From Terrimesophilobacter sp036565765 (lineage in GTDB: Bacteria > Actinomycetota > Actinomycetes > Actinomycetales > Microbacteriaceae): a stretch of 8,827 nucleotides of DNA. Within the stretch, counting starts at the first letter, position 1. The number at the start of each line of letters is the position of its first letter. The notes below the pieces were generated by a model. The model worked only from the letters and a program-made list of their open reading frames with translations, was not told the origin of the DNA and searched no databases. The stretch lies in NCBI RefSeq assembly GCF_036565765.1, contig NZ_DATCXP010000020.1; one strand, given 5' to 3'. This document shows, piece after piece, positions 1 through 6,397 of this stretch. Made by a program: the position numbers and the translations under genes.

Positions 1-455
1 CCGAGCGAGCAGCCGATGACCCCGATCCGTCGCGAGGGCGCCGCGGCCCTGAGCCATCCGAGCGCGGCTCGAGCATCGCCGGCCTCGCGCCACCCCAGCG
101 TGACCGCCCTCCCCGGCGTCTCGCCATGGCCTTGCAGGTCGATCAGGAGCACCGAGAAGCCGTGGTCCGCGAGCAGCCGCGCTCGTGGCACCATCGACGA
201 GCGGTCCGAGCGGATGGAGTGAAGGAGGAGAACGACCGGCGAGCTGCCGCCCCGATCCAGCCACCAGCCGGCGAGGGCGTGCCCCTGCCCCGGAATCGAG
301 ACGACCCGGACCTGGAAGCCGTCGGGCCGCGGCACCGACCGATTGACCGGCCTGATCAGCGCGGAGCCGACCATCCACGAGGCAGCGGCACCGACGGCGA
401 GCGCTCCGAGTCCGAGCCCGACGAGGACGTACGTGCGGGCACGCCGTGCCTTCAT
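1..455 (-). CDS. Alpha/beta hydrolase, membrane-anchored or exported, 3' end cut by window edge
   Basis: The minus strand is open from an ATG at 455 to the window start, giving about 151 residues of an alpha/beta-hydrolase (serine hydrolase) protein. The N-terminus is basic (KARRAR) and is followed by a hydrophobic stretch at about residues 8-33, a signal anchor or uncleaved signal peptide. It then shows the fold's hallmarks: the strand-turn VVLLLHSIRSD (oxyanion-hole region), LLIDLQGHGET, and at the very edge IGVIGCSLG, the G-x-S-x-G nucleophile elbow. The Asp and His of the triad lie outside the window. Substrate cannot be told; these proteins are usually esterases or lipases acting at the membrane or in the periplasm. 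No strong ribosome site precedes 455. A 9-codon ORF (466-495) with a good AAGGAG upstream precedes it and could be a leader. The cupin gene ends 61 bp upstream on the same strand, so the two may be cotranscribed. Confidence 0.8.
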   Translation of the reverse strand, partial: MKARRARTYVLVGLGLGALAVGAAASWMVGSALIRPVNRSVPRPDGFQVRVVSIPGQGHALAGWWLDRGGSSPVVLLLHSIRSDRSSMVPRARLLADHGFSVLLIDLQGHGETPGRAVTLGWREAGDARAALGWLRAAAPSRRIGVIGCSL

Positions 456-516
456 CCCCGACCGTCTAGAGATCGCCGGCGGCGCTCATGCTCATACTCG
501 GTGCTCCTTGGCCTGG

Positions 517-861
517 TCACTCTTTCTTGACTATATCCACCGAGATCTCGACCGCCGGAATCGTTCCCCTGTTCTCGAGCCAGTGCGTGGTGTTCCTATC
601 CTCGGGCCAGCCCACTCCCGGCCCATAGTCCGTGGTGGCTCCATCTCGATGGTCGGTGATGGTTCCTCGCAGTATGTAGACGGTGCCGGGCCGGCCCTTG
701 TGGTCGTGAAGCGGGCCGAAGACGCCTCCCGGCTCGATGGTCACCATACGCATTCGAAGCTGGCGCCCCGCCATGCCCTCGATCTCGGGGCCGAGGTCGA
801 CCGTCGCAAGTAACTTCACCGTGATACCTTTCGTCTCGGGTGCCGCCTCTTCCTTGCTCAT
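517..861 (-). CDS. Small single-domain cupin protein
   Basis: This is a 114-residue protein consisting of one cupin beta-barrel. Motif 1 is seen as GGVFGPLHDHKGRPGTVYILRG, with metal-ligand candidates His52 and His54; the usual motif-1 glutamate is replaced by Thr. Motif 2 is GWPEDRNTTHWLENRG with His93 and the conserved Asn97. Three histidines are therefore available for metal binding, but the reaction is unknown; such small cupins range from dioxygenases and isomerases to sensor or storage proteins. The start at 861 is chosen over an upstream in-frame start at 924 because AAAGGA lies 6 nt before this ATG. No signal peptide is present, so it is probably cytoplasmic. It lies 43 bp downstream of the DHFR-like remnant and 61 bp upstream of the hydrolase gene, all on the same strand. 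Confidence 0.8.
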   Translation of the reverse strand: MSKEEAAPETKGITVKLLATVDLGPEIEGMAGRQLRMRMVTIEPGGVFGPLHDHKGRPGTVYILRGTITDHRDGATTDYGPGVGWPEDRNTTHWLENRGTIPAVEISVDIVKKE

Positions 862-904
862 CGTGTCCTTTCGGTAGCTCCGGGGCGCCGTCAGTCGCAC
901 GCGG

Positions 905-1120
905 CGGCTACCTTCTCGGCTCATACCGCATGGCCACCGCCCCGGAGCGGAGCTCCACCCGGCCCATGCGCTTCAAGTCGATAGGCTTCGACAGAGCGGC
1001 GAACAATGTCGGCCCGCGGCCCGCGATCCTGGCTGCACGACGAACTCGTACTCATCGATCAATCCCAGCTCCGCCAACGCAAGAGGGAGCTTCACGCCTC
1101 CCACGAACAACCAAGTCTTC
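905..1120 (-). pseudogene. Remnant of a dihydrofolate-reductase-like (RibD C-terminal family) gene
   Basis: The minus strand encodes a recognisable C-terminal segment of the RibD-C/DHFR-like family: WLFVGGVKLPLALAELG, then LIDEYEFVVQP, then, after a one-base slip near 1028-1032, RIAGRGPTLFAALSKPIDLK and an ending AMRYEPRR before a stop at 905. The GG-x-K-L-P-L-A and LIDEYEF-V-P segments are typical of the family's NADPH-binding end. No N-terminal half exists: upstream is the 3' end of the ABC binding-protein gene (stop at 1205) and about 90 bases with no resemblance to the family. Both truncation and frameshift argue for a pseudogene left by a deletion. An assembly error could explain the frameshift but not the missing N-terminus. 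Confidence 0.65.
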
Positions 1121-1204
1121 GTCCGCGCATGGGCCGCATCGTGACGCCCGCAGCGGGTGGCGAACTCGAGCAGTGGCCTGGTGCCGTTTTCGCGGAGCCG
1201 GCGC

Positions 1205-2188
1205 CTACTCGATCACCTGATTCGCGCGCTGAAGGAGCGCCGGCGGGATCGTCAGGCCGAGGGTCTTGGCGGTCTTGAGGTTGATCACCAGCTCGAACGT
1301 GGTCGGCTGCTCGATGGGGAGGTCGCCGGGCTTCGCGCCCCGGAGGATCTTGTCCACGTAGTAGGCGGCACGCCGGTGCATCTCGGGATAGCTCGGTCCG
1401 AAGGACATCAGCCCGCCGACCTGCACCAGCTCGTTGTAGGCGTACACCGCCGGGAGCCGGTGCCGGGCGGTGAACTCGACGATTCGCGCCCGGTGATGCA
1501 GGAAGAGCCGATCCGCCAGCATGACGAGCGCCTCGCACCGCTGGCCGACGATCGCCTGAAACGCGTGGTCGAACTCGCCCTCGGCCCGCACCGGAAAGAA
1601 CACCACCTTCAGGTGCAGCGCCTTGGCGGCGGCGCCGGCCTGCTTCTCCGAGGTCACGTGGAGGGGGTTGGCCGGATTCCCCAGGAAGGCCACGGACGAG
1701 AGCCTGGGTACGATCTGCGTGAGCATCTCCAGGCGCTTTCCCTCCAGGTCCGGCGCGATCCCCGCCAACCCGGTCAAGTTCCCGCCGGGTCGCGCGAGGC
1801 TCTTGACCAGGCCCGTGCCGATCGGGTCGCCTACCGCAGCCATGACGACGGGGATCGTCGTGGTCGTGCGCTGGGCCGCGAGGGCCGCGGGCGTGCCAGC
1901 CGTGACGATGATGTCCGACTTGAGGGCAATGAGTTCCGAGATGAGCGCCGGGAAGCGCTCGTACGCTCCTTCGGCCCAGCGGTACTCGATCGTGAGATCC
2001 CGGCCCTCGACGTAGCCGCGCTCGCGAAGCCCCTCGCGGAACGGCCCGACGAGGTTGGCCTCCAGAGCCGCGGTGGAGTTGCCGAGAAACCCGATCCGGT
2101 AGACCTTCCCGGCGGGCTGCGCCTCGGCGGTGAGCGGCGCGGCGAGGAGGCCGCTGGCGATCACGCCCAGGAAGATTCGTCGCTCCAT
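1205..2188 (-). CDS. ABC transporter substrate-binding protein, PF04392 (TrpX-like) family
   Basis: This is a complete periplasmic binding protein of about 327 residues, close to the normal family size. The N-terminus (MERRIFLGVIASGLLAAP, then LTAEA before QPAG) is a signal peptide with a likely AEA cleavage site. The mature part starts VYRIGFLG and carries family features: FREGLRERGYVEGRD, IEYRWAEG, GDPIGTGLVKSLARPGGN, and near the end LVINLKTAKTLGLTIPP. The family (formerly DUF534) binds small ligands, amino-acid or aromatic compounds in studied members; the ligand here is unknown. TTG at 2194, GTG at 2191 and ATG at 2188 are consecutive possible starts behind GGGGGAGG. The ATG is chosen because family members usually begin MDRR/MERR, though TTG has the better ribosome-site spacing (5 versus 11 nt). 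No permease or ATPase gene is in the window, so it is an orphan here. Confidence 0.9.
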   Translation of the reverse strand: MERRIFLGVIASGLLAAPLTAEAQPAGKVYRIGFLGNSTAALEANLVGPFREGLRERGYVEGRDLTIEYRWAEGAYERFPALISELIALKSDIIVTAGTPAALAAQRTTTTIPVVMAAVGDPIGTGLVKSLARPGGNLTGLAGIAPDLEGKRLEMLTQIVPRLSSVAFLGNPANPLHVTSEKQAGAAAKALHLKVVFFPVRAEGEFDHAFQAIVGQRCEALVMLADRLFLHHRARIVEFTARHRLPAVYAYNELVQVGGLMSFGPSYPEMHRRAAYYVDKILRGAKPGDLPIEQPTTFELVINLKTAKTLGLTIPPALLQRANQVIE

Positions 2189-2227
2189 CACCAACGTCGC
2201 CTCCCCCAGAGGTCGGAAGCCGGGGCG

Positions 2228-2233
2228 AGCATA
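2228..2233 (-). promoter_or_regulatory. Possible -10 element for the ABC binding-protein gene
   Basis: Minus strand TATGCT preceded by GTGG lies about 40 bases before the start of the binding-protein gene, inside the 135-140-base gap after the DsrE gene. It resembles a sigma-70 -10 box. No convincing -35 sits 16-18 bases further upstream, so this is a weak call. Confidence 0.22.
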
Positions 2234-2328
2234 CCACTTCAGCCGACGCTCGCGCGTGTCGCCTGCCGCCGCGCCGCGGCGCTTCCGCGCTCTTGGCCAC
2301 GGCGGCGATCAGAGCCAGCTTCCGGCGC

Positions 2329-2688
2329 TCACTCGGCGAGGATCTTGTCCGACCACTCGATCAGCTTGACGAGGATCGCCGGGTTGGCGAAGGAAGCGTT
2401 CTTGCCGGCCAGATCCGATTCGAGGACTCCCCGAGCCCTCGAGCAGGCTCCTCAGACGTGCAGTGGTATCCCGAGGCCGACCGTGGCCCGCAGGACCTCG
2501 GCCAGTGGCGGCCACCCGACGGGCACGATGGCGGCCGCGACCGGATCACGCATCACCGACACTGCCTCGCCGAGCAGAAAGATCTGCGCCTCGTGCCCCG
2601 CCTCCACCAGCGCGTTGGCGTGCAGGAAGGCGAACGCGGACTTGGTCGGATCGTCGGAGCCCCACGCGCTCTTCACCAGGATTTTCAT
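2329..2688 (-). CDS. DsrE-family sulfur-relay-like protein, probable selenoprotein (in-frame UGA at residue 79)
   Basis: The frame starts at ATG 2688 and runs to a normal TGA at 2329-2331, giving 119 residues if the single internal TGA (2452-2454) is read through. The N-terminal part (MKILVKSAWGSDDPTKS, HANALVEAGHEAQIFLLGEA, GWPPLAEVLRATVGLGIPLHV) is a typical DsrE/DsrF-like fold. After the TGA it continues GACSRARGVLESDLAGKN and ends LVKLIEWSDKILAE, matching what the family has after its Cys. Homologues known to me read V-C-G-A-C-S-R-A-R-G, so UGA stands exactly at the first Cys of a CxxC-like motif. The active-site Cys of DsrE and TusD is near residue 78, so this is plausibly the catalytic position. 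A stem-loop follows the UGA. No frameshift is needed on either side. The alternative is a nonsense mutation or base-calling error. Selenocysteine genes (selA, selB, selC, selD) are not in the window. The start lacks a ribosome site; the ATG overlaps the stop of the ankyrin-like ORF (ATGA) and lies 6 nt after TATAGT. Confidence 0.75.
2420..2442 (-). promoter_or_regulatory. Candidate bacterial SECIS stem-loop
   Basis: On the minus-strand mRNA, 9 nt after the in-frame UGA, UCGAGG pairs perfectly with CCUCGA around an 11-nt loop that begins with G and includes GGGG. Bacterial SECIS elements lie directly 3' of the UGA inside the coding region (11 nt in E. coli fdhF) and need a G/U-containing apical loop. 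Spacing and loop start fit; the sequence is not otherwise conserved. A competing hairpin, GAGCC paired with GGCUC, starts 1 nt after the UGA, so GC richness alone could produce such stems. Confidence 0.5.
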
Positions 2689-2912
2689 TGCGACACTATA
2701 TCGCGACTCGCGCGTGCCACCGCGGTCGTTCTGCCTCGAGCTCCGAGCTCGTCCCGCCCGCGCGCGACGGCCAGATCGTGGGCGGTCTTCGCCGCGACCG
2801 CGGGTGCCCCGCTGCCCGTGAGCCTCAGATCGGCTCCGGCGCGGACGAGGAGCCGGGCGATCGCCACGTGCCCGGCGACGATCGCACCAAGAGCCTCTTT
2901 CATCTCCACCAC
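2685..2912 (-). pseudogene. Ankyrin-repeat gene fragment
   Basis: The minus-strand ORF contains one recognisable terminal ankyrin unit at about residues 14-56: GHVAIARLLVRAGADLRL, TGSGAP, then KTAHDLAVARGRDEL. Residues before and after do not look like ankyrin sequence, and a lone unit would not fold as an ankyrin domain. I read it as the 3' end of a lost ankyrin gene. The opposite strand carries a cupin-like segment starting where the ankyrin similarity ends, consistent with a rearrangement junction near 2880. Its stop codon overlaps the start of the DsrE gene (ATGA), so if it is translated it could couple to that gene. Confidence 0.45.
2686..2711 (-). promoter_or_regulatory. Repeated 26-bp motif, copy A (promoter or operator candidate)
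   Basis: Top strand GCGACACTATATCGC (2690-2704) is an imperfect palindrome inside a 26-base block that matches the block at 6271-6296 at 22 positions. On the minus strand it reads GATATAGTGTC and ends in the ATG of the DsrE gene, with TATAGT 6 nt before it. This would suit a -10 box with leaderless transcription. No -35 is visible. Confidence 0.45.
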
Positions 2913-3026
2913 GACCGCGCCGAGCTGGCCTGGGTGCTCCCCGGGGAGATCACCGTCCTCACCGGCGACCAGGTCCGCGTTGCCGGGCCCGGGACCTGCG
3001 CGTTCCCGCTGCCGCGGCTCGTTCGG
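2892..3026 (+). pseudogene. Cupin-domain gene fragment
   Basis: On the plus strand one frame reads SLFHLHHDRAELAWVLPGE, then ITVLTGDQVRVAGPGTCAF and PLPR. This is cupin-like: H-x-H, a following E, VL-x-GE, and GPGT-x-x-F-x-x-PR. There is no start codon context or N-terminal half, and after PR the sequence loses similarity. It runs opposite to all neighbours. It is best read as a relic between the ankyrin fragment and the ligase gene; no function is expected. Confidence 0.4.
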
Positions 3027-3079
3027 CGGTCTGAGTCACTCGCCCGGCCGGTACCCCGCCGCGAGAGGTCACGACGGCC

Positions 3080-4817
3080 TCAGCGCCCGCCGGCGTCGAG
3101 GCCGAGGGCCGCGATCATCGCCGCCCGGAGCTCGAACTTCTTCACCTTGCCGCTCGGTGTCTGTGGGTAATCGGAAACGAAGCGCACGTATCTCGGCACC
3201 TTGTGGCGTGCCAGCTCTGCGCGACAATAGCCGCGCACGTCGTCCTCGGTCAGCGCCTCGCCTTCCTTCAGCTGCAGGACCGCCACCGCTTCCTCGCCCA
3301 TGTAGGAATCCGGCACACCGACGACCTGGGCCTGACGGACACTGGGGTGGCGCATCAGGAACGCCTCGACCTCTGCCGGATAGACGTTCTCGCCGCCACG
3401 GATGATCATGTCCTTGATGCGACCGACGATGCGAACGTAGCCCCGCTCGTCCATCGAGGCGACGTCGCCAGTGTGCAGCCAACCGTCGGCGTCGATCGCC
3501 GCCGCCGTCTGCTCGGGCATGCGGTAGTAGCCCCGCATCACGTTGTAGCCGCGGACGAGGATCTCGCCCGGTCGACCCACATCGACGACGTCGCCGTTCG
3601 CATCGACGATCTTGACCTCGGTGTACGGCAGTGCGATCCCGACCGTCGACGACCGCAGCTCGAAGCCGTCGTCGGGCAGCGTCTGGGTGATGATCGGGCT
3701 CGCCTCGGTCATCCCGACCATGATGGCGGGCTCGGCCCCCCACCGGGCTTTCACCTGTTCCATCAACGGCACCGGGATCGGCGTGCCGGCGGTGAGCACG
3801 CAGCGCAGCGAGCCGGTCTCGAATTCTCGGGCCTGCAAGCGCGGCTCGTGCAGCATCGCGATGATCATCGTCGGCACGGCATTCAGCACGGTCGCCTTCT
3901 CGCGATCGATCAGCTCGAGCATCTTCGCCCCCTCAAAGGCGATCGCCCTGACGACGGTGCCGCCGCTGACGAGCATCGACAGCTGGTCGACGACGCTGCC
4001 CGCGGTGTGGAAGAGCGGCATCGCACTCAGCAACCGGTCGTCGGCCCCAAATCGCGCGCGCCGGGCGACGAACCGGGCGTTGTTGATCGTGCCGTGGTGC
4101 GTGATGATGGCGCCTTTCGGCGCGCCCGTGGTCCCGCTCGTGAACTGGATCTGAAAGGCGTGGCGTGACCGCCGCCTGCCGCTCGGCGAGCGCCTCGTCG
4201 GACACGACGACCGACAGCTCGAGGAGTCGCGAAAACGGCAGCAGGCCAGGATGCTGTCGCTGGCCGAGCAGCACGGCACGCCGGAAGGTCGGGAACCTGG
4301 CACTCGTCACGGTTTCGGTCACGGGATCCGTGACGCCGTCGAGCTCGGGCAGCAGCGCTTTCAGCGACCTCACGTAGTCGTTGCCTCGGTATTCGTCCAT
4401 CAGCACGAGCGTGTGGACATCGGCCTGGCCCAGAACGTATTCGAGCTCCGCCTGCCGGAAGTTCGTGTTGACCGTGACGAGCACCGCGCCGATCTTCGCG
4501 AGCGCCATCTCGAGTAGGATCCATTCCGGCAGGTTGCTCGCGAGCAGCGCGACGTGGTCACCGAGCCTGATGCCGAGCGCCATCAGGCCCCTTGCGACCC
4601 GGTTGGCCTCGTCGCGCATCCCAGCGTAGGTAAGCCGCAGGTTCAACCCGATCTCGGGGTAGCGGTAGACGAGTGCTTCCTTGTCGGGAGCGGCCTCCGC
4701 CTGCCGGTCGAGCAGATCGCCGACGGTGACGTCGATCATCTGCTCGCCGAACGTCTCGGCTTCCCAGATCGCCTTGTTGCCCCGAAGGGACATGTTCAGC
4801 ACCTTACTCGCGGACAT
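3080..4817 (-). pseudogene. AMP-forming acyl-CoA synthetase (FadD-like), interrupted by a frameshift
   Basis: Two overlapping minus-strand frames together encode one nearly full-length (about 578 residues) acyl-CoA/AMP ligase of the ANL superfamily, which activates a carboxylic acid with ATP and transfers it to CoA. Frame one gives the N-terminus (MIDVTVGDLLDRQAE, LTYAGMRDEANRVARGL, NLPEWILLEMALAKIGAVLV). Frame two, from about 4162, gives FQIQFTSGTTGAPKGAII (the AMP-binding P-loop motif), MPLFHTAG, MVGMTEASPII, GWLHTGDVASMDERGYVRI, GRIKDMIIRGGENVYPAEVE and a final PQTPSGKVKKFEL with the catalytic Lys. The break at about 4160-4166 needs one base removed or two added. The start is ATG 4817 or, more like relatives, ATG 4739. 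ATG 4817 lies inside the degenerate attC at the integron end. It is either a real pseudogene or an assembly error; the rest is intact and shows no decay. Confidence 0.85.
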
Positions 4818-4837
4818 CCGCCGAACGCCCGTTAGGT
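4801..4837 (-). repeat. Degenerate or truncated terminal attC of the array
   Basis: Minus strand ACCTAAC at 4831-4837 is a proper R'' box, the exact reverse complement of the GTTAGGT that opens cassette 5. What follows is short: a GCGGA/TCCGC hairpin and GTAAGGT at 4801-4807, a poor R' box. At 37 bases it is shorter than working attC sites (about 57 or more). The stop codon of the phosphatase (TAA, 4832-4834) lies within R'', and the ligase ATG 4817 lies in the hairpin. I read it as the decayed end of the array joined to the chromosome. Confidence 0.5.
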
Positions 4838-5332
4838 TGTGCCGACGAGGATCGCGTAGTTGCTCTCGACCCACTCCAGTTGTCCAGGTGTATCGGGGAC
4901 GATCAAGCCGCGAGCGGCAGAGATCCGGGCGAAGGCCTCCCTTACCGTCAACCCCTGGTGTAACAACACGCTCGCGGTCATCATCCCAGATCGACCGATC
5001 CCCGCGCGACAGTGAAAGACAAATCCGCAGCCGCTGATTATCCTCGCGTGCGCCCGCCTGCTGAACTGCGACACCGCCTCGGGATCAGATGGCAGGCCCC
5101 GATCTTCAATAGGGAAGCTGAGGAACTCAAGGCCTGCGCTTTCGCAGGCAGCCTGTTCGCCAGCCAACCCCAGGTCGAGTGCCTCGGGCTCCTGGAGGAG
5201 TGAGACGACGACGTCGACCCCGAGTCTAGCCAGTCCATCAAAGGTCTCGCGGAGCGACTCATGGATCCCAGGCATGCCCATGATTCCGAGAAATCCATCG
5301 CCAAGGGCGGCGACTCGAAACATCTCGGGCAT
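4832..5332 (-). CDS. Cys-based protein phosphatase (dual-specificity/tyrosine type), cassette 5
   Basis: This is a 166-residue cytoplasmic protein with the CX5R phosphatase loop HCRAGIGRSG, where Cys108 is the nucleophile and Arg114 binds the phosphate. Asp77 in FPIEDRGLP is the likely general acid. The length and the single compact domain fit small dual-specificity or tyrosine phosphatases, which remove phosphate from Tyr/Ser/Thr or, in some members, from other phospho-compounds; the target is unknown. The ATG at 5332 is the first in frame inside the cassette, 13 bases after the attC junction box; a second ATG is at 5323. The longer open frame back to 5491 would run through the attC and is rejected. 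No ribosome site is evident, so translation may depend on weak or leaderless initiation. The stop TAA is embedded in the R'' box of the next attC, typical of tightly packed cassettes. Confidence 0.85.
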   Translation of the reverse strand: MPEMFRVAALGDGFLGIMGMPGIHESLRETFDGLARLGVDVVVSLLQEPEALDLGLAGEQAACESAGLEFLSFPIEDRGLPSDPEAVSQFSRRAHARIISGCGFVFHCRAGIGRSGMMTASVLLHQGLTVREAFARISAARGLIVPDTPGQLEWVESNYAILVGTT

Positions 5333-5344
5333 ACGGCGTCCGTG

Positions 5345-5413
5345 ACCTAACGGATCGGCGCTGAGCGGCCAGGGCGAGCGAAGGCGAGCCCTTGAGCCGC
5401 TCCAACGTGAAGT
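5345..5413 (-). repeat. attC site of the methyltransferase cassette
   Basis: Minus strand: R' GTTAGGT (5345-5351), inner arms GAGCGGC...AGGGC against GCCCT...GCCGCTC, and a short TTCG-containing tip. The arm proximal to R'' has three unpaired extra bases (G, T, A), giving minus-strand orientation like the other sites. R'' is degenerate (ACTTCAC, 5407-5413). It lies 30 bases after the methyltransferase stop and 13 bases before the phosphatase start. Confidence 0.75.
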
Positions 5414-5442
5414 CGTCGCCCTGGCGACCGCACAGCTCGAGC

Positions 5443-6231
5443 CTATCGCTCCCCGACACCGAAGAAGACATCTGCTGCGATCTCCAGGCACTCGTTCACG
5501 AAGTATGGCCTCATGCGGTCGCGCACAGCAGATTGAACTTCCTGCCGAACCGAAGCTGGAAGTTGCATGTACAGTTGCCCGTGCCGTCCGCCCCCCGCCT
5601 CAAACGGATTCCAGTATTCATCGAAAGACGCGAACCGATGGACACGCGTCTCCTCGATCACACGGACGGCCTTCAGGCCCGCCCCCGCGAGCAATCGCTC
5701 GAGAATCTCGCCGTCGGCCAATGCGGAAGGCTGATAAAGCACGTCACGCTGGTCAGGAAGACGGTGCATAAGCTCGTCCATCAGAATTCCGTAAAGAGGT
5801 ACGCGATCAGGGGTGGCGTAGACGCACACTGCGAGACGAGAGCGCGACCGAAGGACGCGGGCCCACTCTTGGAGCGCACTGGCGGCGTCGCGCATGAACA
5901 TGAGGCCGAGTTGACACACCACCGCGTCGAAACTGTCGTCCTTGAAGGCAAGCGCCTGCGCATCCATCTCCAGTAAGACAATCGGCCGTTCCGCGATCTT
6001 GCCCGCGGCCACCGCCAACATCGGCCGTGACACGTCGATCCCAACGACTTTTCCGCTGGCGCCGACGCGAGACGCGACGACAATCGCGACTTCACCGGTG
6101 CCTGTCGCTACGTCAAGAACTCGATGACCGGCTTCGACGCCTGCTTGAGCGAGCAATGTTGGGACGTACAGGCGGGACCATCGTCCCGTCATCTGATCGT
6201 AGGCGGCTGCGCCGGCATCGTATGAGATCAC
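5443..6231 (-). CDS. SAM-dependent methyltransferase, class I (UbiE-like), cassette 4
   Basis: The protein is about 262 residues. The SAM-binding fold is clear: motif I VLDVATGTGEVAIVVASR, then GIDVSRPML (acidic end of strand 2), MDAQALAFKDDSFDAVVC (motif II region) and EWARVLRSRSRLAVCVYA. This places it with UbiE/COQ5-type small-molecule methyltransferases; the substrate cannot be told. The C-terminal half (EYWNPFEAGGGRHGQLYMQL) follows the pattern of that family's substrate-side region. GTG at 6231 is preferred over GTG at 6237 because AAGGG sits 7 bases before it. It fills its own cassette between attC sites and reads in cassette direction. A TATAGT-containing repeated motif at 6271-6296 lies 40 bases upstream and may be its own promoter; a 6-codon ORF (6253-6273) begins right after that motif. 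Confidence 0.88.
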   Translation of the reverse strand: MISYDAGAAAYDQMTGRWSRLYVPTLLAQAGVEAGHRVLDVATGTGEVAIVVASRVGASGKVVGIDVSRPMLAVAAGKIAERPIVLLEMDAQALAFKDDSFDAVVCQLGLMFMRDAASALQEWARVLRSRSRLAVCVYATPDRVPLYGILMDELMHRLPDQRDVLYQPSALADGEILERLLAGAGLKAVRVIEETRVHRFASFDEYWNPFEAGGGRHGQLYMQLPASVRQEVQSAVRDRMRPYFVNECLEIAADVFFGVGER

Positions 6232-6270
6232 GTGCACGCCCTTCGGGATCGTTCAACGAAAACGCAGAGC

Positions 6271-6296
6271 CATCGGGACACTATATCCCGACTCAC
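6271..6296 (-). promoter_or_regulatory. Repeated 26-bp motif, copy B, at the head of the methyltransferase cassette
   Basis: Top strand GGGACACTATATCCC (6275-6289) is the same palindrome as copy A, with both arms changed in a compensating way (GCG/CGC to GGG/CCC). It too ends in an ATG (minus, 6271-6273), here opening a 6-codon ORF ending at 6253. It lies between the attC junction and the methyltransferase start, so it is part of the mobile cassette. Confidence 0.45.
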
Positions 6297-6310
6297 AGTG
6301 TTGCCCATGC

Positions 6311-6368
6311 GCCTAACGGTCAGGCTGAGCGGCCGGCGCAGCCGGCCTGCTCAAGCCTGTTGTTGGAC
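6311..6368 (-). repeat. attC site of the Phd-Doc cassette
   Basis: This is the textbook attC of the window. Minus strand: R'' GTCCAAC (6362-6368), left arm CAGGCTTGAGC then A then GGCCGGC, loop TGC, right arm GCCGGCC then GCTCAGCCTG, R' GTTAGGC (6311-6317). The left arm has two unpaired bases (T, A) relative to the right arm, the extrahelical-base pattern that fixes orientation on the minus strand. Confidence 0.93.
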
Positions 6369-6391
6369 GAGACAGCCGAACACGGTAGAGT
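6363..6391 (+). promoter_or_regulatory. Candidate promoter of the Phd-Doc operon, -35 inside attC
   Basis: Plus strand TTGGAC (6363-6368), a 17-base spacer, and TAGAGT (6386-6391) resemble a sigma-70 promoter. The -10 box ends 6 bases before the antitoxin ATG at 6398, implying a leaderless or nearly leaderless mRNA; no ribosome site is present. The -35 box coincides with the attC R'' box. An own promoter is expected because these genes run against the cassette direction. Confidence 0.45.
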
Positions 6392-6397
6392 AGGCGC

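Noticed and set aside
1157..2821. A long plus-strand open frame (554 codons)
   Set aside because: It lies antisense to the ABC binding-protein and DsrE genes, is very Arg/Gly/Pro-rich and matches no family. It is a GC-rich shadow frame.
3203..4168. A 321-codon plus-strand open frame
   Set aside because: It is exactly antisense to the conserved acyl-CoA ligase, and its composition (His/Arg/Asp-rich) is a typical mirror of coding sequence.
5333..5491. N-terminal extension of the phosphatase frame to 5491
   Set aside because: It would translate the attC of the upstream cassette and overlap the methyltransferase end; the protein family begins near the ATG at 5332.
2686..6296. The two 26-bp motif copies as ends of a transposon
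   Set aside because: They are in direct, not inverted, orientation, no transposase lies between them, and the interval crosses the integron boundary.
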